This document shows, in pieces, positions 54,207 to 63,969 of a DNA stretch of 64,000 nucleotides. A program made the position numbers and the translations under genes. Source of the DNA: Didymella arachidicola (lineage: Eukaryota; Ascomycota; Dothideomycetes; Pleosporales; Didymellaceae); the NCBI GenBank assembly GCA_016630955.3, contig CM049993.1, positions 1,884,076 through 1,948,075 of the forward strand, given 5' to 3'. The notes under the pieces are model-generated. The model saw only the letters and a program-made list of their open reading frames with translations. It was not told where the DNA came from and searched no databases. Position 1 is the stretch's first letter, and each line of letters starts with the position of its first letter.

Positions 54207-54711
54207 ATTCAACTCTTCCGTACCTACCTCCACGCGACCGCCACGACCCCGAGCCTCGTTCGCGCTTGATGCGGTATAGTGCGCGACTTCGGCCCTACTT
54301 CGTCCCCTCCCAGCCTTAGCCTGGAGTCGACCCCTTTTGATGCTCTATTTCGGTCTAGCTCGGCCCTGCACGGGCATGCATGCTCCAACACAGGGCAGCT
54401 ATAGCAGTTCCTGCTTGTTACCTGTTGTTCTGTACTACTTTTACCTGCTTACGCATTAACTAAGACGCCACGGCCTGCTATTCAATTGTGTGCTACTGTT
54501 AGCAACAAAGTAGTGCTATGTCTCACCAGACAGCGTCTCGCTGGATAGTCTACACGGGTAATCCAGAAGCCGGTGTCTTTTCTGAAAGCGCCTCTAACCC
54601 TTCCTCATGGACTGTCCATTCAGGCGACTCAGCAAAGAGCAAGGCATGTGAATGACGTACCTTTGCCGCACTTTTTATTCTATCTCACCCTCACTTGCTA
54701 ATTATAGATAG
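54207..54711. other. Intergenic between array copies 2 and 3
   Basis: Contains a short frame at 54518-54655 (MSHQTASRWIVYTGN) that could be a first exon of copy 3, but no splice pair joined it in frame, so it is not annotated as coding. Confidence 0.3.
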
Positions 54712-57700
54712 CCTGCAGAACCCGAAGTGCCAAACATTATCTCCTATCTGCCAGAACATGGACACCTGTTGTGCACCCCATGTAGAAGCGTTATACCCTA
54801 CAAGACGCTCCGTTACCACCTCCGCCACTACCACAAAACTCGATCGTCCATATGCGAAATTATCCTTTCTCAGTATAAAGGACTTCCTGTATCGCAGATT
54901 GATGCAGACGTTGTCCCTCGTGCAAATAACTCTTCTAGCTTAGATTTCCTAGCGCCACCCGAGCGAGGCTACTCCTGTCCGCAGTGCGACTTGACAACTT
55001 GTAGTTGGGATACAATGCTGCTGCATTTTCGGAAGACGCAGTGCAGTAGGGGGCAGAGGACGCGCAATGATCTATTCTGCTTCGTCCAGCGATGGTCTCC
55101 TATCAGGCGAAACGTGGGAGGTACCTGGAGGGTAGCACACGCTACACACACAATTCAAAGCAGAAGAAGATCAAGCCAGGACGGATCCGTGTCAGACGAC
55201 CCTGCGACCGCCGCTCTTCTGCTGATGGAAGCCGAGGAGGAAGCTAGGCTCTTACAGCAAGATCAAGAACTGATGGCCCTAAGCAACGAGCTTGAGCATG
55301 ACGAGAAAACCGACTGGCTGCGCGGTTGTGGTTGGACGCGGTGGTTTGCCCAAAAGCCGCTCCATCTGATTATTGCTACTTCTAGGTTGGCCACTTCTAC
55401 CGGTGAAGCTATTCACCTCGGCACCTGGAACAGCGTGGAGTGGATCAGCTCCGCAGCTACAGAGTCAAAACTAAGACAACTATCAGAAATTGTTCATCTC
55501 GTGCTTGATCGCTGCGAGGAAACATTAGAACAAACTCCGCGAGTCTTGCGCTGCTGGCTGCGAAGCTGGGGGTCACACTTCTACGCGTATCCCTTCGAGC
55601 TACCTCAACGAGACGCTACGAAAGCTAGGTACCGCTCCTTCCTAAACCGCTTTCTGTGCTATGTATTCCGATCATGGCAGGTATGTCAGAAGCTCAATCA
55701 AAGCTTAAGCGAGGTATATGGGCTTCAGCTGTCGGACGCACAGGCGGATATCGTGAAATCTGTCTGGTCAGATCTGTCCACAAAAGGATTCAGTAAGGCA
55801 GAGCCTACGTTCTCTTCCCGTTTATCAGAAACCGTCTTTCAGCTGCTCGTGCTATTTTGGACGGATGTGTCCACAGACGGCATATTGGAAGGCAAAGCAA
55901 TTGTCCACTTCTCTGGTGTGCTGGGTATCCATCCGTACGAGTTGGCATACCGTACAGCTTACGACTACACACCGTACCTATCAGCTCTACTGTGGATTGG
56001 TAGACTTATTATTCTCGAGTACGCCTTGCCGCTGCGAGGGTACACTACCCTTGATGTTCTCTGGCCAGCACGAGCAGCCTATGCTGATCAGGGCAAACGT
56101 CTCTGTGTAGAGATTCGCCCAGCATACCTCCAACGCGGCAGTCTCTCACCTATGGGCTACCTGATTGAGCGTTTGCAGCACGGCAGAGCCATTGCCAAAC
56201 GCGAAGGACCACGCACCAACCTATCTTGGTCCCTCGATGGTCAGACCCTAGACATCGCTGGTTCTCGCATCTCTATGCATGAATTCCGCTATACAATCCA
56301 CTGCCTCCTTGCTAGACTTGAAAGAATCACGCGAGACCTCATGTTTGACTGGTGGCCTAAGGTAGATCTCCATACCTTAAAAGAGGATCTATCAAGGCAC
56401 CGCCCAGGTTATTCGTTCCTGCAAGAGCCAGCAAATCAGCTACAGACTAGCTTTAAGCATTTGAGCCGAAGAGCCTTCTCTAAAGAAGGGAGGGGGTTCT
56501 CCCTACAAGGCAGAGGCCGAGAGAAAGCAATGTCCTACCTGAAACAATATAACAACATGGTCGAAGTACTGTTCAGTAGTATCCATGTGACCAGCGGAAT
56601 GCCTGCTAGAGGAGAGGAGCTTCGGGTTCTGCGCTGGGCAGACACTGCCGCAGTGCAACGCAACATCTTCATTTGCCAGGGCCGGATCTTGCTAGTCTTT
56701 TCGTACAATAAAGCTAGCCAGAACTCGAACAACTCTTTTTTTGTTGTTCGAGTTCCCTGCTCATCAGTAGAGAGGTGCCTGTTCCTTTACCTCGCATACA
56801 TCAGACCATTCAGCGATTTCCTTAGCCGACAACTAAAGCTTGTCAACACAAGCGTTCCAACCAATCCGCACTTGTTCACTGCGTACGACACACCTGTGTC
56901 GTGTTTCAGCTCATCAGTCTGCTCGAAGCTCCTGCAGCAATCCACACCAGAATGCCCGATACTGCTCCATTTTCAAATGTATCGCCAGATTGCAGTAGCT
57001 ATTAGCAAGAAGCATCTTCTAGATATTGCCCAGCCTTTTGATCCTCACACTCCGAGGGATCGCGATGGACTATTACGACTTCTCTCTTTCCAGACAGGAC
57101 ATAATCCAGCTACCCATGCTGGCGCGTACGCTTTGGATCGTGCCTATCCTGCCAAGCTGCAACCTGAGTTATTAGAACGATACCTCGAAGTCAGTAAGGT
57201 ATGGCATCAATTTCTGGGTGTCGACAGACAAAGCACAGATCAGGCTATTCTCAGCTTTAGTGCAAACAGAAGTTTACCAGAAGCTCCAGTAGAGCATTCA
57301 ATGTTTCTGCCACCAAAGGATGATGCGTTCTTGACTAATAGGACTACACAAACACTTGAAGTACCCGAAGAGAGCACAGTATCGCAGATCGAGGCATCGG
57401 CCGCTGGCGAGAATGAGCGACCGCGGAAGCGAAGGCGCGACTCAGATGAGAGTATAAGTCCAATACAGCAAAAGATTGATGCTTTACGAGCAGATCTTGC
57501 CGCCCTAGAGCATGAGCACAAGATGCAAAAACTCTGCAAAGCTGCCTCCCAACGAGCGCTAACAAACCAAGGGGGCGAAGACCCCAATGGAACGCTCCGG
57601 TATCGTAAGAGGGGCTCACAAGTATCGTTAAGTAACTGCGCAGATGTGTTCTGCTTTTTAGAAGACTTCAAGGTCTTCGTATGCAAGCAACATCATACCG

Positions 57701-58044
57701 CAGTTATGAGTCTTGACCGCCATATGTTGCAGCACCACAAAGTGCCTGCTTCAGTACGAAGACAGGTTGTTGACTGTTTTAGTCGCCTTGAACCAGTGGC
57801 TCCAAGCAAGATAGAGCTGCCTAAAGAGCCCACGCAGGCTATAGAACAGCTTGGTAAGCCACTTGCTGGGCTAGAGTGCAGAGCATGCGGGTATATCACT
57901 GTTAGCAAAGATCAGATTCGGATGCACTGCAACCGAGATCATAAACTTGCTTGGTTAGGCGACAAGAGCCAGTTGTATAATTCAGTGAAGGTACAGAGCT
58001 TCTTCCGAACAGGTGGTCTGCAGAAATACTTTATAGTCGTTTAG
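54712..58044 (+). CDS. OrsD-type zinc-finger / recombinase-like protein, copy 3, with extra C-terminal zinc-finger module
   Basis: About 1110 codons, open from 54712, starting ...PNIISYLPEHGHLLCTPC without an ATG. Fingers CTPCRSVIPYKTLRYHLRHYH and CPQCDLTTCSWDTMLLHF are followed by the shared core. Counted from 54727, R628 (SGMPARGEEL), K662 (YNK), R753 (YRQIAVAI), H792 and Y801 (TGH...AYAL) are placed like the catalytic residues of tyrosine recombinases, and the H-to-Y distance of 9 equals that of XerD-type enzymes. The last 150 residues (VFCFLEDFKVFVCKQHH... SFFRTGGLQKYFIVV) are a second, different OrsD-type module closely similar to the N-terminus of the next gene, so this looks like a fusion. 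An NLS-like RPRKRRRDS precedes a coiled coil. No internal stop. Confidence 0.7.
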   Translation, partial: PAEPEVPNIISYLPEHGHLLCTPCRSVIPYKTLRYHLRHYHKTRSSICEIILSQYKGLPVSQIDADVVPRANNSSSLDFLAPPERGYSCPQCDLTTCSWDTMLLHFRKTQCSRGQRTRNDLFCFVQRWSPIRRNVGGTWRVAHATHTIQSRRRSSQDGSVSDDPATAALLLMEAEEEARLLQQDQELMALSNELEHDEKTDWLRGCGWTRWFAQKPLHLIIATSRLATSTGEAIHLGTWNSVEWISSAATESKLRQLSEIVHLVLDRCEETLEQTPRVLRCWLRSWGSHFYAYPFELPQRDATKARYRSFLNRFLCYVFRSWQVCQKLNQSLSEVYGLQLSDAQADIVKSVWSDLSTKGFSKAEPTFSSRLSETVFQLLVLFWTDVSTDGILEGKAIVHFSGVLGIHPYELAYRTAYDYTPYLSALLWIGRLIILEYALPLRGYTTLDVLWPARAAYADQGKRLCVEIRPAYLQRGSLSPMGYLIERLQHGRAIAKREGPRTNLSWSLDGQTLDIAGSRISMHEFRYTIHCLLARLERITRDLMFDWWPKVDLHTLKEDLSRHRPGYSFLQEPANQLQTSFKHLSRRAFSKEGRGFSLQGRGREKAMSYLKQYNNMVEVLFSSIHVTSGMPARGEELRVLRWADTAAVQRNIFICQGRILLVFSYNKASQNSNNSFFVVRVPCSSVERCLFLYLAYIRPFSDFLSRQLKLVNTSVPTNPHLFTAYDTPVSCFSSSVCSKLLQQSTPECPILLHFQMYRQIAVAISKKHLLDIAQPFDPHTPRDRDGLLRLLSFQTGHNPATHAGAYALDRAYPAKLQPELLERYLEVSKVWHQFLGVDRQSTDQAILSFSANRSLPEAPVEHSMFLPPKDDAFLTNRTTQTLEVPEESTVSQIEASAAGENERPRKRRRDSDESISPIQQKIDALRADLAALEHEHKMQKLCKAASQRALTNQGGEDPNGTLRYRKRGSQVSLSNCADVFCFLEDFKVFVCKQHHTAVMSLDRHMLQHHKVPASVRRQVVDCFSRLEPVAPSKIELPKEPTQAIEQLGKPLAGLECRACGYITVSKDQIRMHCNRDHKLAWLGDKSQLYNSVKVQSFFRTGGLQKYFIVV

Positions 58045-58135
58045 TGTTCTGTAACTAAACACATCCTCTGCATGTAAAGTGTACTAACAACTATAGTAAT
58101 TCAATAATATATAAATTACCTTAATAGTGACTTAG

Positions 58136-60289
58136 CCACTTCTAACCTGCGACAATGTTCACTGTTTTCTAGAAGACTACAGCGTCTTAGTATGCAGGGA
58201 GCATCACACTGCTGTTGTTAATCTCAACACGCATCTCTTGCAGCATCACAGCGTGCCCGCTGCAACTCGAAAACAAGTTGTTGAACGCTTCAATCAATTC
58301 GCGCTGATTGACGCAGCAGACGTTGAGCTTCCAGATGAGCCGGCGCGACCGATAGAAGAGCTTGGGAAGCCGCTAGACGGGCTGCAGTGCAAGACATGCA
58401 GCTTCATCACTATCAACAAGGACACAATGCGCATGCACTGTAAGAAAGATCACCAGCAAGCTTGGCTAGGAGAAAAAGGCGCGCTCTATCACACTGTCAA
58501 AGTACAGAGCTTTTTCCGCACAGGGGTTTTACAGCGATATTTTGTTGTTGATGTAGCTGTAGCCGAAAATGCTCTAAACGACGACGTCGAAGTTGCAGTT
58601 CAGAGGCAGCTTGCCGAGTATAAACTGACACAACAAGAAGTCGAAGAAGAGCTTCAAACACTTGAAGAGGCTGCAAAGACAGACAAGACAGGCTGGTTTA
58701 AGCGGACAGGCTGGTTAGAGTTCTTCAAGGATCGAAATCTTGTTCATCTGGCCCATCAAGCCCGGGCTCCCGATCGGAGCGAGCACAAGCTCAAGCTAGC
58801 TGCTCAGCTTGCAGAGGGACTGATTGAGAGAAGCGTCAAGGGATTGGCTACGCTTCCGCAAGAACTCAGGCGCTGGCTGCGGAGCGCAAAGCAGAGCGAG
58901 ATCGACGTGCGGCCGTTGGGGCGACTGCAGAACCCAGAGAGTCAGGCTGTGTACGCAAGCTATATAGTGAGGTTTGTCTGCTTCTATCTACGCGTGCTAG
59001 GAGATGAAGAGCAGCGGATTATGCGTTTCCGACAGCAGCGCGACACAGCTGCTCGATCCGAAAGCAGTGCGGCGTTGAGCAGCGACGAAGACAGCGAAGA
59101 CGAAGCGGAAGGCAGTGAGGCTGACGACGACAGCCCGCGGCCCCGGCGCAGGACACGCAGTCAACAGGCACCAGACATGATGAAGGACACGCGCGAGCTC
59201 TTCACGTGGACAGCTGAGCAGAAGTTGTATGCGATCAGGCTGTGGGACGCGCTAGATGGCGACGACAGAGGCGCTCAGACGGAGGCGCTTCTTGCGTCTA
59301 TCAGCTCGTTCATCTTCACAACGTATCATCCCGTGGCGTTGTCTACTGGTTTGATTCAGTTTCTCGCAGTGCTTGGGATTGATGTAGACACGGGCCGCTT
59401 GCGGACCGCAAAGAACTACTCGTACATGCTGGCGGGGATGGTGTACTGCGTGCGGGTGCTCGCTCTGGAGAAGCTGCTCCCGGGAGGGCAGCGCGACACG
59501 CAGACAGAAGAAGACCGCGACAGTTTTCTGGCAACGCGGCACAAGCAGCTAGCAGACGGCACGTTCAGCCCGATGAGCGAGATGATCAGCATGCTGGCGT
59601 ACGGCAAACACATTGGACTCACGGCCGGCAACTCAGGCAACGCTTACTGGTCAGAGGACAAGCAGACGTTCTATCTGAACGGCCGACCGATCGTCATCCG
59701 CCGCTTCTGCAAGATGGCGCAGGACTTGTTGGCTGAAACAGAGCAGATGCTGTGGGAGCTTTGCTGGGTGGACGGCGAGGAAGAGCGGGTTACCGTTGAT
59801 CTGAAGCAGGTAGTCGACGACGTCACGTTCACAAAACGACGCACGTCGTTTGTCGACGCTCCAGGCAACAAACTGCAAGGCGGGCTGGCTTGGATGCTTA
59901 GGAGAGCGATGACTACAGCGGGCGGGCTGCGATTAACGCGTGCGGACGGGCAGTGGAGCGTCAAGGCGGTGCGGCAGTACATGCGACAGATGGATCGCTT
60001 CTTGGAACTGCTGCTCTGCAGCGTGCACGTCACGTCAGGGCAGCCGGGGAGGGGATCGGAGATCACGACGATTCGGCACCGCAACGGCGTACTGCAGGAC
60101 CGCAACATCTTCGTCGTGGACGGGCAGGTGATGACAGTGGTCCGCTATCACAAGTCGCAGTCGCAGTGGGACAAGCCGAAGATCGTGCCGCGCTTCTTGC
60201 CGCCGCAAGCTGGGGCAGGTGATGGCGGTGTACTTGGTCTACGTACAGCCGTTCCGCGAGTATCTGACGCTGCAGGTGCTGGGCGGTAG
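58136..60289 (+). pseudogene. Telomere-linked helicase gene, N-terminal part (OrsD fingers and recombinase-like region), frameshifted
   Basis: Open from 58136 without ATG. Begins CDNVHCFLEDYSVLVCREHHTAVV, then CKTCSFITINKDTMRMHCKKDH, the SFFRTGVLQRYFVVD segment, an acidic Ser/Glu/Asp region (SSDEDSEDEAEGSEADDD) and a core with SGQPGRGSEI and YHKS. At about 60209-60213 one extra base (GCAAGCTG where GCAGCTG would keep the frame) shifts reading into a short tail ending 60289. Without it the frame would run PPQLGQVMAVYLVYVQPF and on into the helicase part. The lesion splits what should be one protein of about 1300 residues. A sequencing error is possible. Confidence 0.7.
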
Positions 60290-62060
60290 CTACAGCGACT
60301 ACGTGTGGCACGACGCGCAGGGCGCGTGGGACACCAGCCGGCTCACGAGGGTGCTGAAGCGCGAGACAGGGAAGAGGCTGGGCGTGGTGCTGCACACGCT
60401 CGACTACCGGCACACGGCAGTAGGTATCGGGCGAGTCAAGGTGGGAGAGTCGTTCAGCAGGGGCTATCAGGACGACGTTGGCGAGACAGAAGAGGCGGAA
60501 GTGGACGACGATGGCGAAGACGTTCTTGAGCTGCAGAACTCACGCACAACCGCAATGGGGGTAGGCAACTACAGCGTGCCGATGGATATCGTGAAGCATC
60601 TCAGCGTGCGGTCCGTTGATGCGTTCCGGCCGCTTAGCGCAGCATGGCACCGCTTCTTAGGGGTGGATGGGAGCGCAGCGAAGCCCGTAGAGCCGAGCAG
60701 GACGACAAAGCGACGGATGAGCAACAGCACGTCGTCGGCACTTGTTGGGCTGCCGAAAGAGAAAGAAGTGCGGTTTGCAGACCCGCGAGCAGATGCGATA
60801 CACAGGGGGCTGCAGCAGGTGCTAGGCAAGCAAGATGTTGGCTTTCGATCGGTGGAGCAGGAGCAGGCTTTGCACGCGGTGCTGGAGAAGCAGACGCCGC
60901 TCATCGTCGTGCTTCCGACGGGCGGAGGCAAGAGCTTGCTGTTCACGCTGCCGGCTTGCGTGGAGGAGCCGGGGGTAACGGTGGTCGTCGTGCCGTACCG
61001 GGCGCTGATTGAAGATCTAGTCAGGAGGATTCAGCAGTGCGGCGTCGAGTGCATGGAGTGGAAGCACGGCGAGAACAACCCGGCATCTGTGGTGGTAGTC
61101 AGTGCAGACGTAGCTGGCGACATAACAAGCACTGGCAACTTTCTTGGCTACGCGCGGATGCTGAAAGGAAAGGGGCTGCTGCATAGGGTGGTGATTGACG
61201 AGTGTCATCTGGTGTTCACGGCGAGGAATTGGCGAGAGAAGCTGCTGGCGATGAAGAACTTGCGGCTGCTGGGTAGTCCGATGGTGATGCTGACAGCAAC
61301 GCTGCCGCCGCTGCAGGAGGGAGAGCTTGAGGCGAGCATGCTTGTGCGTCACGCAACGTACGTGAGAGCAAGCACGGTGCGGCCGAACGCGCGGTACTTT
61401 GTGTCGTGGTGTCAGCGCGACAAGCTCGAGGAGACGGCGCTGTTCGTGTGCAAGCGGTGGGCAGAGAAGCTGCGGCGGAGCGGACAGAAGGGGGTGGTGT
61501 ACTGCAAGAGCAAGGTGCAGTGCGAGCGGCTCGCGACGGAGCTGGGCTGCGGACACTATCACGCAGGGGTGGTGGATCGCGCAGACCGGCTACAGGAGTG
61601 GGTGGAGGGGGGCGGAATGATGGTGGCGACGTCGGCGCTGGGGACGGGAGTGGACTTTGCTGGCATCGTGTACATCTTGCACGTAGGCACACCGTGGAGC
61701 ATGAGCGACTTTGCTCAGGCAAGCGGACGCGGGGGACGAGGAGGAGAGCAATACGATGTGGTGGTGCTGGTGGGGCACGGGGAGGTGGAGCAGGTGATGG
61801 AGCGAGAGAGAGAGAAGATGGAGGTGCTCGCGATGGGGCAGTTTCTGATCGGCAGCGGGTGTCGACGAGAGCTGATGAGCTCGTATCTGGACGAGCGGGG
61901 GCAGAGCTGCGGGCAGATTGGGGCAGCGGGATGCGACCGGTGCGGAGAGGGAGAGGAGGTGTGGATAGAGGAGCAGGAGAAGTGGTCGCGGGAGTGGGCG
62001 GTGGTGGAGGAAGGGTTCACAGAGCTGCGAGAGGGGGTGTGCGATCTGCTGGATGGTTAG
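60219..62060 (+). pseudogene. Telomere-linked RecQ-type helicase (C-terminal part of the split gene)
   Basis: 613 codons continuing the upstream gene after its frameshift. It starts with the rest of the recombinase-like region (VYVQPFREYL, LDYRHTAVGIGR), then a superfamily 2 helicase. Motif I is LPTGGGKS, II is IDECHLVF, III is LTATLPP, a GVVYCKSK segment follows, V is TSALGTGVDF, and VI is QASGRGGRGG. DECH and the motif set fit RecQ-like ATP-dependent 3'-5' helicases. Subtelomeric genes of this kind are known in several fungi as telomere-linked helicases. The C-terminal part has Cys pairs (SGCRRELM, GCDRCGEG). The gene ends less than 2 kb from the telomere and is transcribed toward it. All helicase motifs are intact. 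Confidence 0.85.
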
Positions 62061-62079
62061 GCAGGAGTTCCCGACGGCT

Positions 62080-62506
62080 GAAGAGGAGGCAGTGGAAAGG
62101 GCACCGGGCGATGCAGTGCACGGCATGGGCAAGGGGAACAGGGATGCAGGCAGATGAGTTCCGTGTGAAGATGCGGGATCGGACGGTGAAGAACAACTGT
62201 CGACGGTGCTGGGTGAGTCAGAAGTACTGCGCGACTGGGGAAGGGATGGACAAGCGGTGTCAGTGGCCGAACGTGGTGGTGCCGCTGGCATTCGCAGCGC
62301 GGTTGACGAGGGGTGGGATTCAGGCAATGGGAGAGCTGGGGTTTGCAGAGACGGGAGACGAGGCGTACGCTGGGTGGCTGGGAAAGCCGCACAGGTCAGA
62401 GATTTGGGGACAGATGTTTAGCAACGCAATGGCGATGGCGATTAGGCTGGTGTTGGAGGGGTGGGGACGAGAGGGAGAGGAAGAGGAGGGTAGCAGAGTA
62501 GAGTAG
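62080..62506 (+). pseudogene. C-terminal Cys-rich extension of the telomere-linked helicase, in another frame
   Basis: A frame different from the helicase encodes MQADEFRVKMRDR, then NNCRRCWVSQKYCATG, a Cys cluster, CQWPNVVVPLAFAA and YAGWLGK...WGQMFSNAMAMAI, ending at 62506. I recognise this as the tail usually found behind telomeric helicases. It must be joined by an intron or has been shifted out of frame near 62050-62090. I found no convincing splice pair. Confidence 0.5.
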
Positions 62507-63829
62507 CAAGCAGGGGAATAGATGAAGTAATAGGTTGTATATGCGTAGCAAAGCCGTGACAAGGTATTAGCAAGAGAGTAACAGGGTAGGGAGGTGGTAG
62601 GCCGTCCGGGGCAGAAGAAGGGGGGGGTGGGCAGTAGGCCCGTTAGGTGTTACAAGCAGCGGAGCGGTTAGGGTGAGTAGGAGAAGAAGGGGGGTAGGTA
62701 GTGGGCCGTTTAGGTGTTACAAGGAGTAGAGCAGCAAAGGAAAAGAGAAGAAGATATAGCAGGGTGTAGCAAGGTATAGTAGGGTGTAGGTATGTATGGT
62801 GTAAGCAAGGTATAGTAGGGTGTAGCAAGGTATAGTAGGGGTGTAGCAAGGTATAGTAGGGTGTAGCAAGGTATAGTAGGGTGTAGCAAGGTATAGTAGG
62901 GTGTAGCAAGGTATAGTAGGGTGTAGCAAGGTATAGTAGGGTGTAGCAGAGTATAGCAAGATATAGTAGAGTGTAGTAGGGTGTAGTAAGATATTACAGA
63001 GCGTAGTAAAAAGCAGAGTATAGTAGAGTGTATCAGGGTATTATAGAGTATAGTAAGGTATAGCAAAGTATAGAGCAAGATATAGCAGAGCGTAGCAGGG
63101 TATAGGAAGGTGTAGTAGGGTAGGGTTAGGTATAGTAAGGTATAGCAAAGCGTAGTAAGAAGCAGAGTATAGTAGTGTAGCAGAGTATAGTAGAGTGTAG
63201 CAGAGTATAGTAAAATATAGCAGAATATAGTAAGGTATAGTAGAGTATAGCAGAGTGTAGCAGAGTGTAGTAAAATATAGTAGGATGTAGTAAGGTATGG
63301 AAAAGCATAGTAAAGTATAGTAGAATATAGTAGAATATAGTAGAATATAGTAGATAGTAGAATATAGTAGGATATAGTAGGATATAGTAGAATATAGTAG
63401 AAGGCTAAGCTATAATAAGATATTATAGGTTAGAAAAAAGAGAAGAGTAGGTAGTAGATATAGAAAAAAAAGTAGGTAGTAGGTATAAAAAAAAAAAGTA
63501 GCGTAGGGTATAAAAAAAAAGTAGGTATTAGGTATAATAAAAAAAAATAGGTAGTAGGTATAACAAAAACAATAGGTATTAGGTATAATAAAAAAATAGG
63601 TAGTAGGTATAACAAAAACAATAGGTAATAATTATTAAAAAAAAGAATAAGTAGTAAGTTTAAGAAATAATATAAGAGAATAAATAGATTAGGTAGTAGA
63701 AGAATTAAAGATAAAAGAAGAAATAAAAAGTAGAGTAAGGTTATAATAATAAGATACTAAGAGAAGAGAAGAAAAGAAAAAGTGTAGTAAAGCTGTAATA
63801 AGGTATTAATAAAAGCGTATTAGGGAGGG
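62507..63829. repeat. Subtelomeric G-rich, C-poor repeat tract
   Basis: Low-complexity DNA of degenerate units such as GGTATAGTAGGGTGTAGCAA. It changes to AT-rich AGGTATAA/AAAAA runs near 63420-63830. Cytosine is very rare on the plus strand. Long frames on the minus strand are artefacts of the repeat. No gene. Confidence 0.85.
62801..62960 (+). repeat. 20-bp minisatellite
   Basis: At least seven near-perfect tandem copies of GGTATAGTAGGGTGTAGCAA, decaying to variants downstream. Confidence 0.9.
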
Positions 63830-63965
63830 TAGGGGGTAGGCCCGTAAGAAGGGAAAGGAGGGTGCCCGAAGGGCAACCCGTTAGAAAGGATTACTAAGAA
63901 GAGTAAAGGGGTGGGGGGTGGGCCCGTAGAGGGGAAAAGAGGGTGCCCGAAGGGCAACCCGTCGA
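63830..63965 (+). repeat. Telomere-adjacent tandem duplication with hairpin
   Basis: Two copies of a roughly 65-75 bp unit containing GGGCCCGT/AGGCCCGT, a purine run and GGGTGCCCGAAGGGCAACCC, a short inverted repeat (GCCC-GAA-GGGC) able to form a hairpin. Related GGGCCGTTTAGGTGTTACAA segments occur at about 62638 and 62703. Confidence 0.75.
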
Positions 63966-63969
63966 TGGG

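Noticed and set aside
54518..54655. Short frame MSHQTASRWIVYTGN as first exon of array copy 3
   Set aside because: No donor/acceptor pair joined it in frame to the conserved finger, so it remains unannotated.
48073..60289. Starship captain (DUF3435) assignment for the array proteins
   Set aside because: Although recombinase-like residues are visible, the N-terminal OrsD fingers, the conserved blocks and the helicase partner do not match what I know of captain genes, and no Starship cargo boundaries were seen.
61406..62080. Open frame overlapping the helicase in another reading frame
   Set aside because: Its first two thirds are Arg/Gly-rich low-complexity translation of the G-rich helicase gene. 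Only the part after about 62080 resembles a real protein.
62760..63420. CRISPR-like regular repeats
   Set aside because: The units are contiguous degenerate tandem repeats without unique spacers, and the organism is eukaryotic.
62643..63621. Minus-strand frames rich in YTLL/ATPYYT repeats
   Set aside because: Translations of the 20-bp and AT-rich satellites, not proteins.
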